A program made the translations under genes and the position numbers. 64,000 nt of DNA from Puccinia triticina (lineage: Eukaryota; Basidiomycota; Pucciniomycetes; Pucciniales; Pucciniaceae), in NCBI RefSeq assembly GCF_026914185.1, contig NC_070568.1:4050001-4114000 (forward strand), read 5' to 3'. Shown piece by piece: positions 36,136 to 48,124 of this stretch. The stretch's first letter is position 1, and each line of letters begins with the position of its first letter. The notes beneath the pieces are model-generated. The model did not search any database, had not been told where the DNA came from, and saw only the letters and a list, made by a program, of their open reading frames with translations.

Positions 36136-36448
36136 ATGCAGTCAGGTGTGTAATTAGTGGATATAAGGCTGCATTTGTGGCGCTTGCCCAGTGGTATACA
36201 AAACTATTCCGGGGAAAATCCAGGAAAGAAACCAGAATGAGATTCTGGTCTGTTTCCTGGAATGAAGTCAAATGAATTCCAACTTCATTCCGGCGCGGAC
36301 CCATCTTTTCAGGTTTGGGTTTAACCCAAATTGCGATCGGAATGATTCCGGTCCTTTGACCACACAGGAAGCATTCCGATTGCTTTTCGGTTTTTCTTGC
36401 CCTCCAGTAGTTTTACTGGATTCAAACTTTAAAACTTCACCTGTAGTG
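36136..36448. other. No gene recognised
   Basis: May include the body of the SINE; nothing else can be supported. Confidence 0.3.
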
Positions 36449-36450
36449 TA

Positions 36451-37473
36451 GAGGGACACACATCCGGCCACCGTTTGGAAAAATCAAAAAATGTGATTTC
36501 ACAAAATACAGATGCATGAAATGTGTACCACATGTATACACCTTCCAACTTTGGGATTCCATGAAACAAGAAGTTGGATTCTTGAATCAATGGCCGGTGG
36601 AGATCAGCCATTGATAGGAGTCCACACCTCCGTTGATGCCCGGCCTGTACCGGCAATCAAAAGTCACTCGCCACATTCTTGATGACCGGTTTGTTCCGGT
36701 CATCGAGAAGAAGATGTACTTCTCAAGATGACCGGTTTGTTCCGGTCATCAAGAGGAGTATGTACTCCTCAGGATGACCACAACAAACCGGTCATTGGGA
36801 GGAGTAACACAAGGGCATTGGATTGTGTCTGTGCTTTGTCCTAAGGTGATTCCTCAGGTTCCACAAAGTGACCAATGGTGGCAATATTGCTTTGATCAGA
36901 TCACCAATAACTTTGCTACCAAGGATAACGCAACCCGTGATTGCTTCATTGGGAGCTGTTTGTTTTCAATTTCAACAGTTCTGCATATTCTATTCAGCGC
37001 AGCCTCCAACACAGGCCGTAGATTATGTAGTGAGCTGATAGATGCGGCAATCGATTGGACACGTCTTTCAATGCTTGTCCGTTGGCAGTGGCCATAGCCC
37101 TCTGAATTCTTCAGTGAATGCCACATGCAAACTCCTCTTGATGACCGGTTTGTTCCGGTCATCCTGAAGAGTCAATGACTGGAACAAACCGGTCATCTTG
37201 AGAAGTACATCTTCTTCTCGATGACCGGAACAAACCGGTCATCAAGAATGTGGCGAGTGACTATTGATTGCCGGTACAGGCCGGGCATCAACTGAGGTGT
37301 GGACTCCTATCAATGGCCGATCTCCACCGGCCATTGATTCAAGAATCCAACTTCTTGTTTCATGGAATCCCAAAGTTGGAAGGTGTGTACATGTGGTACA
37401 CATTTCATGCATCTGTATTTTGTGAAATCACATTTTTTGATTTTTCCAAACGGTGGCCGGATGCGTGTCCCTC
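36451..37473. mobile_element. Long-TIR non-autonomous DNA element
   Basis: The outer roughly 320 bp of each end are inverted copies of one another, starting GAGGGACACRCATCCGGCC and flanked by TA at 36449-36450 and 37474-37475. Within the arms the motif GATGACCGG, six or seven bases, then CCGGTCATC repeats two or three times. The central 370 bp has no transposase. The arms are highly similar but not identical, so they diverged after insertion. Confidence 0.85.
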
Positions 37474-37677
37474 TAGGGCTTCCGTAAATTTGGGCTTGGT
37501 TTGACAATGGCCCAACGTTGGGGTTGGCAAAAGGTTGGGCTGGGTGGGTACCAACCTGCCTGCCCAGAGTTTGACCGCGGGATTGGATTGTGTCAAAGAT
37601 TGGTTGGGCCCCCCTTGACCCAACCCATTCAGCACCGCGGGCGGTCGGATGGGTTGGCCGTGTCTAACCCAGCCAAC

Positions 37678-38158
37678 CAACACTGGGTCGCTACGCTACG
37701 CTACGCTACGCTATTTCAGCGCTACGCGTTAGCGTAGCGGCAAAAAGCGCCCCTTTATTTTGCATAGCGTTAGCGCGCTGTTAGCGCCGCTACGCTGCGC
37801 TAATTTTCAGCGGCGCTAACAGCGCGCCAATTCTTTGTTAGCGTTAGCGCGCCGCTACAGTCGCTACGCTACGCTGCGCTGCGCTACAGCGCTTTTAGCG
37901 GAAAAAAGCCCTTTTTTCCCGCTAAAGGCGCTGTAGCGCAGCGTAGCGCGCGGTCTTTTGCGCCCTGCATGTGTAGCGTTAGCGCAATTGCGCGCATCTG
38001 CGCTAACGCTACGCTATCAGCTAAAACAGCTGCGCACCGCGTGCGCGTAGCGTTAGCGCATATGCGTGCAATTGCGCTAACGCTACGCTAAAAAATAGCG
38101 CATTTGCGCTGCGCTAAGCTACGCTAACCGCTATGGTTAGCGTAGCGACCCAGTGTTG
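37678..38158. mobile_element. GCTACGC-rich foldback element
   Basis: Bounded by CAACACTGGGTCGCTACGC and its inverted complement. The interior is almost wholly CGCTACGC/GCGTAGCG and CGCTAACGC/GCGTTAGCG repeats in both orientations, rich in CpG. No coding capacity. The flanking 37500-38340 is a different repeat rich in CCAACC and GGTTGG. Confidence 0.75.
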
Positions 38159-38670
38159 AGCCAACCCATGCTGGCTCTGATCAGCGTGCCCACGGGGGTA
38201 GCTGGTTGGGCATGACAAGAGCCCAACCAGCTTTACTCAGCGGGTGGGCCAACGCAATCATGGCTGGCGCTGAGCAGCGCGCCAACGTTGTACTCTGGTT
38301 GAGCCTGTGTTAGGCCAACCAAGAAATGATTTTTTTTTTTAAAAAAAACCATATTTTCTGAGCCTCTTTCCATGTTTGGAAAAAGGCTACATAAGTGAGA
38401 AATTACAAAAAAAAAAAAAAGGAGTCCTGTCTAAATCCGCAGACTTTGTCTGACAAAATTTGGGAAAATGGGGTCCATATTGCACATTAAACCGCCAGGT
38501 ATGCATAGAAATGTGTGATTTCACCACCCGCAAACAGGTGTGGTTTTCTCCGCAGCCACACCCAGTGGTTTTCCTGCGGAACTCGCGCGGCCCCCCAAAA
38601 ACTCGTGTGGCCCCCGGACCCCCTAGCTGCATATCATTTGGGGTCCTTATGGGGCCGACCCTAGCTTAAC

Positions 38671-38733
38671 TAAGCCTCTCAAACGGAGGGTCTGGGGGAC
38701 CCCGCCCGGAGGGCTCTCCGTAGGAGAGGCTTA
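38671..38733. repeat. TAAGCCTCTC foldback MITE
   Basis: Second good copy of the hairpin at 19088-19151, with stem TAAGCCTCTCAAACGGAG / CTCCGTAGGAGAGGCTTA. Confidence 0.65.
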
Positions 38734-38935
38734 TGAATAATGTCTGCAGGCTGGCAGACAAAGGAAGGATTTTCAATCCTAACAACACAAAAACACAATT
38801 TAAAATTCAACAAAATATGTACAAGAAAAAATGAATAGACAGTGTCCTTGGCAGTACTGATGGGCACCCTCCCCCAATTTTTTGAGGTATAAAATCCAAA
38901 ACTGATTGAAGGAATCTGTTTTCGAGGTCAAAGGA
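38727..38935. repeat. Dispersed repeat shared with 20025-20230
   Basis: Shares ordered blocks (TAATGTCTG, GGCAGACAA, GCAGTACTGATG, AACTGATTGAAGGAA) with 20025-20230; both copies follow a TAAGCCTCTC hairpin half, so hairpin and body may be one element. Confidence 0.6.
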
Positions 38936-39404
38936 ATCCTGGAGGATATTCCATTGCACTGAGGATCCAATTTTGGATTTTCTGATAATATGCACAATTG
39001 GATATCCTATTTGCAACAATTGGGTGGCTACAGGTGTAGGATCTGCAGATATTGGCAGGCTTTTGAATCCAATATCCACAAGGCATGATGGTTGTAATTC
39101 CTTGGTTTACATTTCTTTGTGTTTTTTTATTTTTAAAACATTAGTACAGCAAAAATGATAAGGATTGAGAAAATGAGACCAGCGCCATTTGAAAGCTGAG
39201 ATTGAGAAGTGTAATTGGGCTTTGGGGCAGGTCCACAGGAGCTGAGGGGGAGGCTGGGTGATGCTAAGTATTTTTCCTCCAGCCATTGGTGATTTCTTTC
39301 TCAGCCAAAATTTTGACTTTGTGCACAAGTCCCTCCCTGCGGGAGAGGCCGCTTCAGGGCCAGCCACAGCAATCCTCCCACCAGGGGGGACTTGTGTCAA
39401 GTTA

Positions 39405-40510
39405 GGGCCAACCAGTCATCAGCATACATCTTGATGACCGGCGAGCTGGCTGGTCATTGAGGTTATAAAGGTACCTCAATGACCATCTGAATGGTCATCG
39501 AGGTATACATAAACCTCAATGACCGGCCAGCTGGCTGGTCATTGAGGTGCATAGTACCTTGATGACTGCAGCCAACCAATCATCAAGGTATAAACCTTGA
39601 TGCGGCCGGTCATTTGTATCCTTCAATGACCATCTCAATTGAACGGTCATCAAGGTGTATGGCTTGATGACCGGTCGTCTCCGGTCATCAAGGATCTTGA
39701 TGACCGGTTGGCTCCGGTCATCAAGGACCTTGATCACCGGTCGGCTCCGGTCATCAAGGACCTTGATCACCGGTCGGCTACGGTCATCAAGGACCTTGAT
39801 CACCGGTCGGCTACGGTCATCAAGGACCTCGATCACCAGTCGGCTCCGATCATCAAGGACCTCAATGACTGGAGCCGGCCGGTCATCTGGATACCACACC
39901 TCAATGACCGTCTCAATTGAATGGTCATTGGGGTGTATTCCTTGATGACCAGTTGGCTCCGGTCATGATCAAGGACCTCAATGACTGGAGCCGGCCGGTC
40001 ATCTGGATACCACACCTTGATGACCGTTCTCAATGACCGTCTCAGTTGAACGGTCATCAAGGTGTATGCGTTGAAGACCGGTCGGCTCCAGTCATCAAGG
40101 TACCTATGTACCTCAAGGGCCAGCCAGCTGGCCGGTCATTGCAGTGTATGTATACCTCAATGACTGGAGGTGACAGGTCATCAATGCATACACCTTGATG
40201 ACCGGTCATCAAGGTGTGGTATCTAGATGTCTGGCTGGCTCTGGTCATTGAGGTGTGGTATCCAGATGTCCGGCTGGCTCCGGTCATCGAGGTGTATGCC
40301 AGCTTGATGATCCGTTGGCTCCGGTCATCAAGGACCTATGTAAATCAAAGACCAGCCAGCTTGCTGGTCATCAAGGTGTATGCATACCTCGATGACCGTT
40401 CAGATACACCTTGATGATCAGTCGGCTCCAGTCATCAAGGTACCTATACACCTCAATGACCGGCTGGCTCCGGTCATTGAGGTGTATGTATGCCTTGATG
40501 ACCGGTTGGC
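39405..40510. repeat. Array of TGATGACCGG palindromes
   Basis: About 1.1 kb of imperfect units in which TTGATGACCGG or TCAATGACCGG faces CCGGTCATCAAGG or CCGGTCATTGAGG, separated by GTCGGCT, GCTGGCT or similar and by GTGTATG linkers. Units of roughly 35-60 bp appear in both orientations. Open frames repeating Val-Ile-Lys-Asp-Leu-Asp-Asp are by-products. The same core palindrome is in the TIRs at 36451-37473. Confidence 0.85.
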
Positions 40511-40649
40511 CCCACAAGCACCCCAAATAATATGCAGCTAGGGGGTCCGGGGGCCGCACGACTTTTTGGGGGGCTGCGCGAGTTCTGTGGGAAAACCACT
40601 GGGTGTGGCTGCGGAGAAAACCACACCCGTTTGCGGGTGGTGTGTCTCA

Positions 40650-40750
40650 GTTGGCAAGGCTGGTGCTTCTCCTTCAGGTGCAGCGAGCTGTAGTTTGTCG
40701 GCCCTTGAAGCGAGTGATGTCCTGGGTTTGACCCCAGTAGCAAGCTGTAT
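40650..40750 (+). repeat. tRNA-derived SINE-like sequence
   Basis: CTCAGTTGGCAAGGC resembles an A-box and GGGTTTGACCCCAG a B-box, about 60 nt apart. No acceptor stem pairing is seen, so it is more likely a SINE than a tRNA gene. Confidence 0.4.
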
Positions 40751-41833
40751 TTTTGTTACCCGCTCACCGGACCCCAACCGCGGCGCCCACGGCGGGCCAA
40801 CTTGAGGAATTTGCCCACCGCGGGCCCCGCACGTGGGAGGTCGCGCTGACCGCGGGTGGCAATCACTCCCGCTCCGGGTGACACCAGAACTTCAGGGTGG
40901 GGTCGCGGGGGTCGTCTCCACATTGCTTCCGACGTCAAACCACGGTTGGGGGCGCTCCGTGGTGTACTGGAGCAGAAGTAAGGATGGCTATAGGGCGGGT
41001 CGAGGCAGCCCATGGGCTGGCCCATTGCGGCCCGCGGGCTGAGTGGACAGGCCAGATGGGCACTGGCTGGCCCATGGGCTCTGGGAATCCGGGCTGACCA
41101 TGGGCACCTGCAGGCTGCCCATGGGCACCGCCAGACTGCCCATGGGCCAGAATTTCAGCAATCCCAGCTTGGTAGGTTGATTTTACAATTAAAATTTTTT
41201 GGCAGAGAAGGATGGTGCTGAGTTTTTGCCGTGACAGCCCCGTGAAAGGGCTGAGTAGAATTTCAAATCACAAAGCTCACTTGATCCCGCGGCCCCAACC
41301 TTCCTCCTTCTCTTTCTCATCTTGATCCACAACCTTCAATCTCCATTCCCATTCACCTTTCCCCTCACTTTCCTTCAGTCTCGACCTCGCTTAAGACTTG
41401 ATCTTGACTTCGCTCAAGATCCTCAAATCACTCGACTTTGCTCAAACTCCAATCCTCCTTCTTGACTTCGTTCGGGCTTATTGTCAATCCTCAGATCAGC
41501 TCCTCTCTCCAATTTGGTGAGAAAAGAAGGAGATTCTCTCAGTCCTCCTTCTCCCTCGACTAATCTCTTCCTTATCCTTTTCTCTTTATGATCTATAGTG
41601 TCCTGTTCCTTTCTTATCCTGTCCTGTCTTGTGTCTCTGGTTGTCTCCGCATTGTATGAAACTCGTGGTGGTAATTGTTGTTTCTCATGTTCCTTATTCT
41701 CTCCTCCTTTTATACTCATCTTCTGATCTTGTTTCTTTCAGTCTGGTTCTACTTTCTAAAGCAATATAGATCAAATCTTCTCAGATGGGAAGGGGGGGAT
41801 TGGTTGCACAAGAACAAAACGTGAAATAAAGTC
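40751..41833. other. No gene recognised
   Basis: GC-rich to 41150 with repeated GCCCATGGGC palindromes (several at 41008-41150), then a pyrimidine-rich stretch 41290-41740. No supported coding sequence. Confidence 0.45.
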
Positions 41834-43560
41834 TTAAGAATTTCTGTTCCTAGCCACTTTTATCCAATCTTGAGTACACAACAAGGTGTCAACTGTCTCA
41901 TTGTTATGACACATCTGATAATTGTCCAGAACACGTCCACTAGTAGAGAAAGCCAACTCGGAGGCAACCGATGACATAGGAATCATGAGCATGATTCTTG
42001 AAAATTGAGATAATGATGGCAATCAAGAGGAATTCCCTTCCCACAAGCAAAGAACACTGAACTTCTCTTCCTCGCCGTTGGGGTTGCACAAGATGTTACG
42101 TTCTTCAAGGTACAAAACTAATTCAGCCCCGGGAGCATTGACTTGATATCCATCAATCGTGCCTGCTATGTATTGGTTGAACCCGGAGAGATCTTCATTG
42201 ATCTTCTTAACCTTCACAGTTGACGTGGTTTGTGTGGCTGGATTAGAGGCAGGTGATTCAGGCAGAAAAAATTGTTTCCAGAGTGATAAGATTGTGGACC
42301 TAACTTCTCCCAAGAAAGCGTCCACCTCAGACAGCACAAGTGACTTTTGCTCAAGGCCATAGCGGAGATATTGAATCTTATATTGAGGGTCTAGAATGAG
42401 TCCAATAGCTGTAAGTTTCTTTGCTGGACCCCAGTATTTGTCAAATTTGTCCTTCATGGGTTTCACCATTTTGGAGAGTCAATCTTCTGCTTCACTGGGG
42501 TTGGTGCGAGGTTTGGAGTAGTAGATAAGCTGCTTCTCAATGGCTGTCATAGCCCGGTATCCATGTTTGATGGTTGGATAATGGGTCCCACTCAGTACAA
42601 CAGTTGCTGCAAGTGAGAGAGAAATTGAGAACAAGATGTGTCAGTAAAAAATTTGGTAGAACTCTAAAAAAAAATTGAGGCTTGCCTTGGTAGAATGGCT
42701 GAAGGAATGGCTGGATTTCCTTCAGTTCTTCCCATTGAATCTCACTTGGGCAAGATTTGAAATTGTCATCTTCAAGTTCAAGTTGCTGGAAGGCTGACTT
42801 GCATGGCATTGAGGACTCAATCATTAAATAGGTTGCATTCCATCTTGTTGGAACATCTTTTGAAGGGTGCTTCATCGATTGATCGAGATTAACCAAAACA
42901 AGGGCCTTGTCAAAAGCATTCATCCGGGATGACAATCCATGGATGTAATGCACACTTGTGCGGACTAGCTTGACTGCATTACCTACAACCTTGAGCCCAT
43001 CCTTGACCACAAGGTTAATAACGTGGGCCAAGCAACAAACATGGAAGTAGGGCAATGTTTTAGCAGGAGTTGAGCTAGTTGTGGAGCAATCTTTAACCAA
43101 TTGCTGCTATCTGATCAGAGCAGAGGTATTATTTGCAGCATTCTCAAGAGTTACAAAACCAAGCTTGTTCAAGCATTTCCACTCATTCAGAACGTGGAAG
43201 AGTCGCTCAGAGATTGGGTGGACGGAGTGCGGAGGCGGGAGGGGCCAAAAGCTGATGATTTGCTTGGTTATTTCCCACTTCTTGGGGGTGAAGTGGGCAG
43301 TTATTACCATATAACCAGTGAGATCCAAAGAAGTCCGCATGTCAGTTGTTAGTGAATTCACCTTGGCCTGGGCCATCTTTGCCATTTCAGCTTGCTTCAT
43401 TTCATTGTAAATGCTAATCCAATCAGTTTGGACGGCCTCGCGTTGAGAAATGACAAAATTGGACTGGGCCGATTGCATGAACTCTCAGAATCCCTTGTGG
43501 TTGGCCATTGCAAAGAGATATTTGTGTTCAATAATTGCCTTTGCAAATTTCTCTTGAGTT
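41834..43560 (-). pseudogene. hAT-family (Ac-like) transposase remnant
   Basis: Minus-strand blocks in order: FAKAIIEHKYLFAMANHKGF, then a region with Pro-Lys-Lys-Trp-Glu-Ile, LPYFHVCCLAHVINLVVKDG, VPTRWNATYLMIE, DKYWGPAKKLTAIGLILDP and the C-terminal dimerisation motif SSVASELAFSTSGRVLDNYQ with LLCTQDWIK. This is the hAT transposase layout. The N-terminal BED zinc finger is missing. A TGA at 43485-43487 sits where CGA is expected after Gly-Phe, and further frame breaks separate the pieces (near 42605-42690 and 42480). No flanking TIR pair identified. It may once have mobilised elements like 9886-10884. Confidence 0.85.
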
Positions 43561-44151
43561 TTATCTTGAGAAAATACCCAAGCCCGGTTGCTAGTCGAGC
43601 CGTTGAAGCTGAAAAGCCTCTGTTAAAGGCCCATCCTGTGATATTTCCACCTCAATGTACGCAGGTACATGAGGGTGACTATTAGCAAAGTGCAAAAAAG
43701 TTCACTTGCATGTGCACATGTGGATTTTGAAAAGCAAAAAAAAACAAAAAATCACACAATCATTTTTGTGAAGAGGCCAGGATATGTGGCCAAACTGGGG
43801 TGGCACTGCAATCCAACCTTGACTTACCTCAGACTTTCACCCCAATACAATAGTTTATCACCATTTTTTTAGCCAAATTCAAATTAATTACAGCATTTCC
43901 AAGAAAATGGGGTTCACTAATTTTACTGCAACATTACCGCATTTTGAAATTCTAAACCCAATAATACCAAGTTGACTTTTACTTTAATTTTGTACATGAG
44001 AGCATATAATGTGAATTACAAGAAACTCATTTTTTTTACAGGAATTACATTCAAGAATGGCAATTTTGCTTTCCTATCCTTTGAAATCATCAAACAGGAG
44101 CAATTGATGAGTTGGACTTGGGTGAAATATCATTTCATCATATCTTTTCCT
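43561..44151. other. No gene recognised
   Basis: AT-rich; the expected N-terminal part of the hAT transposase is not found here. The target site of the gypsy element lies at its right edge. Confidence 0.5.
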
Positions 44152-44156
44152 CTAGT

Positions 44157-44958
44157 TGTCAGCCTTAGAGATACATCAAGTATCCAAAAGACTGCAATAA
44201 CTTAGTAAATAATAATAATTATTAAATATTATTGCAGAATCAGATTCCTCATCATAAATTAAGGGGGGTCACCCAATTAAAGTACCCCCTTATTCCTATT
44301 CCTTCATGTACTAATTGTATAAATAAGAATTGACCCCAGAAAGCGCCCAAAAATAATATTACATACATAAATTTAGTAAAACAAACAATGTACATAAAAT
44401 TAAACTGTTGTACATTAATGAGTAATATTACTCGTGTAAAAATACCCCGTGAAAGTATTATGTAGACTTCTACTGAAGCTCTTTCACATGACAATTGGTT
44501 ATAAACATGTCATGTGACAGAGTCAGGGAAATTAGTCTATTACAATACAATTAAATTACCCACAGCCAAGCCCTTTTCACGGCTACACCCCTGGATACTC
44601 CCATAGGGAGAAAAGGACTCAGTGTTTACGCCCACTGAAGTCCCCTCTATAAATAGAGGCCTATTTGGCCCTCAGAAAAAGATCCCCCAGACCATTCACC
44701 GCCCATAAACTGTAAGTTTGCCGTGAATATTCTCCTCTGCTACTACTGTAGCCCCTTTTTCCTTTAAACCATCCCCAGCACATAAAATCCACTGGATTAA
44801 ACCTTTAAATATCAAAAATCCCTTATTAGCATATTTACAAGCTTTATCCTTAAAAGTAGTTGCCGTAAGACCTCCGCCTCTGACAAGCAGCCAATCAGCT
44901 TAAGCGCTTACCACCTACTTTTTACGCCAAATTTATTCCCTGTAATTAATAATTATAT
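44157..44958 (+). mobile_element. gypsy 5' LTR, first part
   Basis: Aligns with 60242-61780 (minus its insert), with few differences, for example through GGGGGGTCACCCAATTAAAG against GGGGGGTCACCCACTTAAAG. The remaining 184 bp lie at 51877-52060, beyond the nested TIR element. A TATAAATAGAGGCC block at 44648-44661 is a likely LTR promoter TATA box. Confidence 0.93.
44647..44662 (+). promoter_or_regulatory. Probable LTR promoter TATA box
   Basis: CTATAAATAGAGGCC in the LTR, with the same sequence in the 3' LTR near 61465. A canonical TATA motif at mid-LTR is where a gypsy U3/R boundary is expected. Confidence 0.55.
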
Positions 44959-45139
44959 CCAAGTTTATTAAAGACACGGTTTTATCTGAATTGTAAAAAA
45001 CAAGATCAAGGGTTCCCCCTATAAAATAACAAAAGAGAGAAAAAAAAAATCAAGGGTTTCCCCTTATGTAAAACTTCCAAAAAATGACCGCACTAATCTC
45101 CATACAATAATCATTCAAAAAATAAAATCTCAACCTAGC

Positions 45140-46400
45140 CCCCCAACAACAGCAGAGCTGTGTACTCAGGCTCACCCCCCAGCCCGCGTCTAGCGCGCGG
45201 GTCAAAAGGGATGGACATGAAGGCCCCCGGCCAGCAGCTAAGGCTACGGACCCGTGGGGGGCCCACTCTTCGCCCCTCAGACTGCGCATGTGCAACAGCG
45301 GAGGGGTTGAGGGCAATGGATAGCTGGAAGTGCAGCATCTCCAATCACCCTGGGGGATTGATAGTCTCAAACACTGCCTCTCTTTTAAGCAGTTTGTTCC
45401 TTGCTGCGTTGCTAGACTCGCCGCCGCCATTTTCTCAACTCCCTCTGAATCAAATTCACCGTTACCCTTGCCATGACATTGTACATATCCACCGTCGCTA
45501 TCTGCAACCCACAGACACACCACCCTATCATTGCTGTGCACTAACAAACCACCGTGGCGCAACCTGACTCAGACTTGTACGTCACATCTGCCATTCCTTT
45601 GCCTCACATTCCTTTCCCCTGTCAATGCTTCTCCATTTTTCCGCTGAAATTCCTCTGAAGCTCCATATTTGCCCCGCTTGACCAGCTCCTTCCAAAACCA
45701 AAACCAAAACGGGCCGCGCAAGTCAATCAGCTTTGGCTTGACCAAAGGGTCCAAGGGTAGCGGAAGTTTGCATTCCCTTGGTAGTAACATGGGTGGCGAG
45801 ATGGCTCGTTGTTGGATCAGCTCGGCATCGAATCAGAGCCTCTCTAGCAGAGGGCTACACAAGACACAGATGAGGATGTCTCAAGCTACCACCTCTTCGC
45901 CAAGGTAGATGACGACGGATCGGACAATCAAACCGCCTAAATTGTCGGCCCAAGGGCAAGAGGGCAGTTCAAATTTGGAGTCCGCCAAGTCTGAACCCCT
46001 CAAGCCTTCTCACCCGCCCTCACAGACTTCTCCTCCAAAGCCACCAAAGGAGAAAAAGAATTTGTGTTGAACTAATTTTTTCTCTGTGCAGGGACTTTGA
46101 AGAACGGACTGAATTCAGCTCCTAGACAGCTCTGCAACTCACAAGGGCCAACCGAAGCCCTTGACACCCGCGTCCACCCCGCCAATCTCGCGCACATTCA
46201 GCTGTATGTCACTCGACGCGCAAGCCGACCAGTCCGCCGCCGACCCGCTCTCGCATCGCTCTCTTGTCTCGACCTTTAACAAGCTCCCTCCCACCCACAA
46301 CGCATCCTTTGGCTGTGAATGTGTCGCACCCAACAACAATATCTGGAAAATTTTGCTTGCCTGTCCCCATCACCCTTTCCCACTCACCCCCTCCACTTGA
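45140..46400 (+). other. GC-rich gene-like sequence of unknown origin
   Basis: Sequence composition rises sharply and several open frames run across, including 45160-45567, an ATG frame at 45909-46070 ending in Lys-Lys-Asn-Leu-Cys, and 46161-46400. A GT-AG pair (from 45905, acceptor TTCTCTGTGCAG at 46093) is possible. No domain recognised. It may be another captured host fragment or 5' region of one. Confidence 0.35.
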
Positions 46401-48124
46401 AGATGTTGCTTGAGAAAAGTGCTGCTCTTGAAGTAGTGCTCAAGTGAGCCAAGCCAGTTGATCAAAAATTGTTTTTTGATTGTTTCTTTCTGTATTCTCA
46501 TGATTATTTTGTTTTGCAGCCACAAATTTATGAGAGGTCAGCAATTAGGTAGATGGTAAACAAAAGAAATAAAGAACATACACCAAAACCAACTGCCTGC
46601 GAGACAGCAAAAGAATGTATTTTGTTTTTCAGTTGTATCCAGGATCATACATGTTCCTGGAGAGGTTAGCTGTGCACAGTAGCAAGCATGAATTCTAAAG
46701 GTACCAGCCAAACTTTATCTCCAGTCATAATATCCACATACAATCATCTTAGGGAACCTAAGGACACCTACATACAATTGAGCCCTCCTGCTATACCACC
46801 ATGGCTGGGACACAAGTGCTCAAAGCTAAGAGATTCTGGGCTATAAGCAGGTCCTAGAAAATTTGGAATGATTAAAAAAATTCATGCTTGGGAAGGAATT
46901 ATTTTTGGTGAAACTTTTCTATAATTAATGGATGGTTGTAATAGAGGGGGGCCAGCCTTGCAAGGAAAACCTGATGTGTCTCAGGGATATTGGATATATT
47001 TGTATGAAGTTACACTTGGAGGCTAAATGGGGGGGGGGGGGGCATGAGATTTGAATGCCGGGGAGACAAGGAGAGTAAATAGAGAAGGTGAGTCAACTGA
47101 AGCTAAATTTTGCAGCGGCAAAGCCGCCTTGACCTCTATAATTCTGAATACCAAATTTGTTTCATAAAAATTTGATCATACAAATCAGTGAGAGTTGAAT
47201 TCAAATCACAAAATCATAAAATCATGACACTTTTGAGTGATAACTTTTTATGTACAATTCTGGAACTTTGCTCTGTTTTGAGTTTTTGGTTGGAACCTAT
47301 TTTTTCAGCTTAAATATGATTTTACGCAAGGCAACTTTGAACACCCTCTAATTAGGAAACTAGTGTTAAATTTACCAATGTAAAAAGGGATAATGGTGAA
47401 CTGTGTAATTAATTTGTAGAGGCCTAACACTGAATTTGCAGCGGCGGAGCCGCCTTGGTCTCTAGTATTATTAACTAGAGGCCAAGGCGGCTGCGCCGCT
47501 GCGGGGTCTCAAGAAAAATAGTTGTGTTGCTGCAACAGTATATAATTGCCAAAACCACTGGGAAACCCAGAATCAATTCTGCAATCTCCACAATCAATGA
47601 AGAAGTTTTCCCCATGTTGTTTGTGTATTTATGTAAAAAGTTATATGGTTTGCTGTCATTAAAAATTATGTCAAGCCTTTCCTTATCACCACTTGCTTCT
47701 TCAAACTCAAAGTTGTACAAACATTGAGCACAGCCCACACTCATCTTCATCTCAATCAGGTCACAATGCAAGCACCACCTACGGATCAATGAATTGATTT
47801 TGCAAAGGATGGGGGACATAGCTCAATTGTCCACTTGATCCATTCATTCTACGGAAGGCGGGTTGATTTTTTTATTGATTTTCAACAAATCAGTGAACGC
47901 AAGTGTTTGAGGATTGGTATAACAAAATTCTAAATTAATTAATTGTTGAGGACAATAGATCATTTTCAGTTAGACGGCAGTAAAAAACAAATTTAATGAT
48001 GATTGAACATGTGTTGACCAGTTTATTCACCACCGGGATCACAAATCCCAGGCGCAGTTTTTGTAATGAACGAGGACAGCGGAGGACCGAGTGGAGAAGG
48101 GAGGAAGCAGTGGGAGAGATAAGG
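46401..48124. other. AT-rich part of the TIR element without genes
   Basis: No coding sequence supported. Repeat pieces occur: GCAGCGGCAAAGCCGCCTTG at about 47113, a related palindrome at 47438-47502, and AACTTTGAACACC near 47330, which matches the MITE arms at 28462-28638. Confidence 0.5.
47438..47502. repeat. Palindrome GCAGCGGCGGAGCCGCCTTG
   Basis: About 30-bp arms (GCAGCGGCGGAGCCGCC... and the complement of GGCGGCTGCGCCGCTGC) around a short AT loop with CTAGTA/TAACTAG. A direct partial copy lies at 47113. It looks like two element ends brought together or a short foldback. Confidence 0.6.

Larger units (their letters stand above)
38515..40650. mobile_element. Composite element bounded by 135-bp inverted repeats
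   Basis: 38515-38650 and 40508-40645 are inverted copies: CCACCCGCAAACAGGTGTGG, CCACACCCAGTGGTTTTCC, GGACCCCCTAGCTGCATAT on the left occur complemented on the right. Between them lie a TAAGCCTCTC MITE (38671-38733), a dispersed repeat shared with 20025-20230 (38727-38935), and the palindrome array at 39405-40510. The layout fits a large foldback element with nested insertions; a target duplication was not identified. Confidence 0.55.

Noticed and set aside
39516..40060. Repeat proteins with Val-Ile-Lys-Asp-Leu-Asp-Asp units
   Set aside because: They translate the palindrome array and appear on both strands.
39405..40510. CRISPR-like array
   Set aside because: Units vary in length and orientation, spacers are not unique, and the organism is eukaryotic.
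44943..44958. Target duplication of the 6.9-kb TIR element
   Set aside because: The flanks ATTATAT and ATTACAT are AT-rich and similar by composition only; the sister LTR shows about 7 extra bases at the site, so no duplication can be stated.
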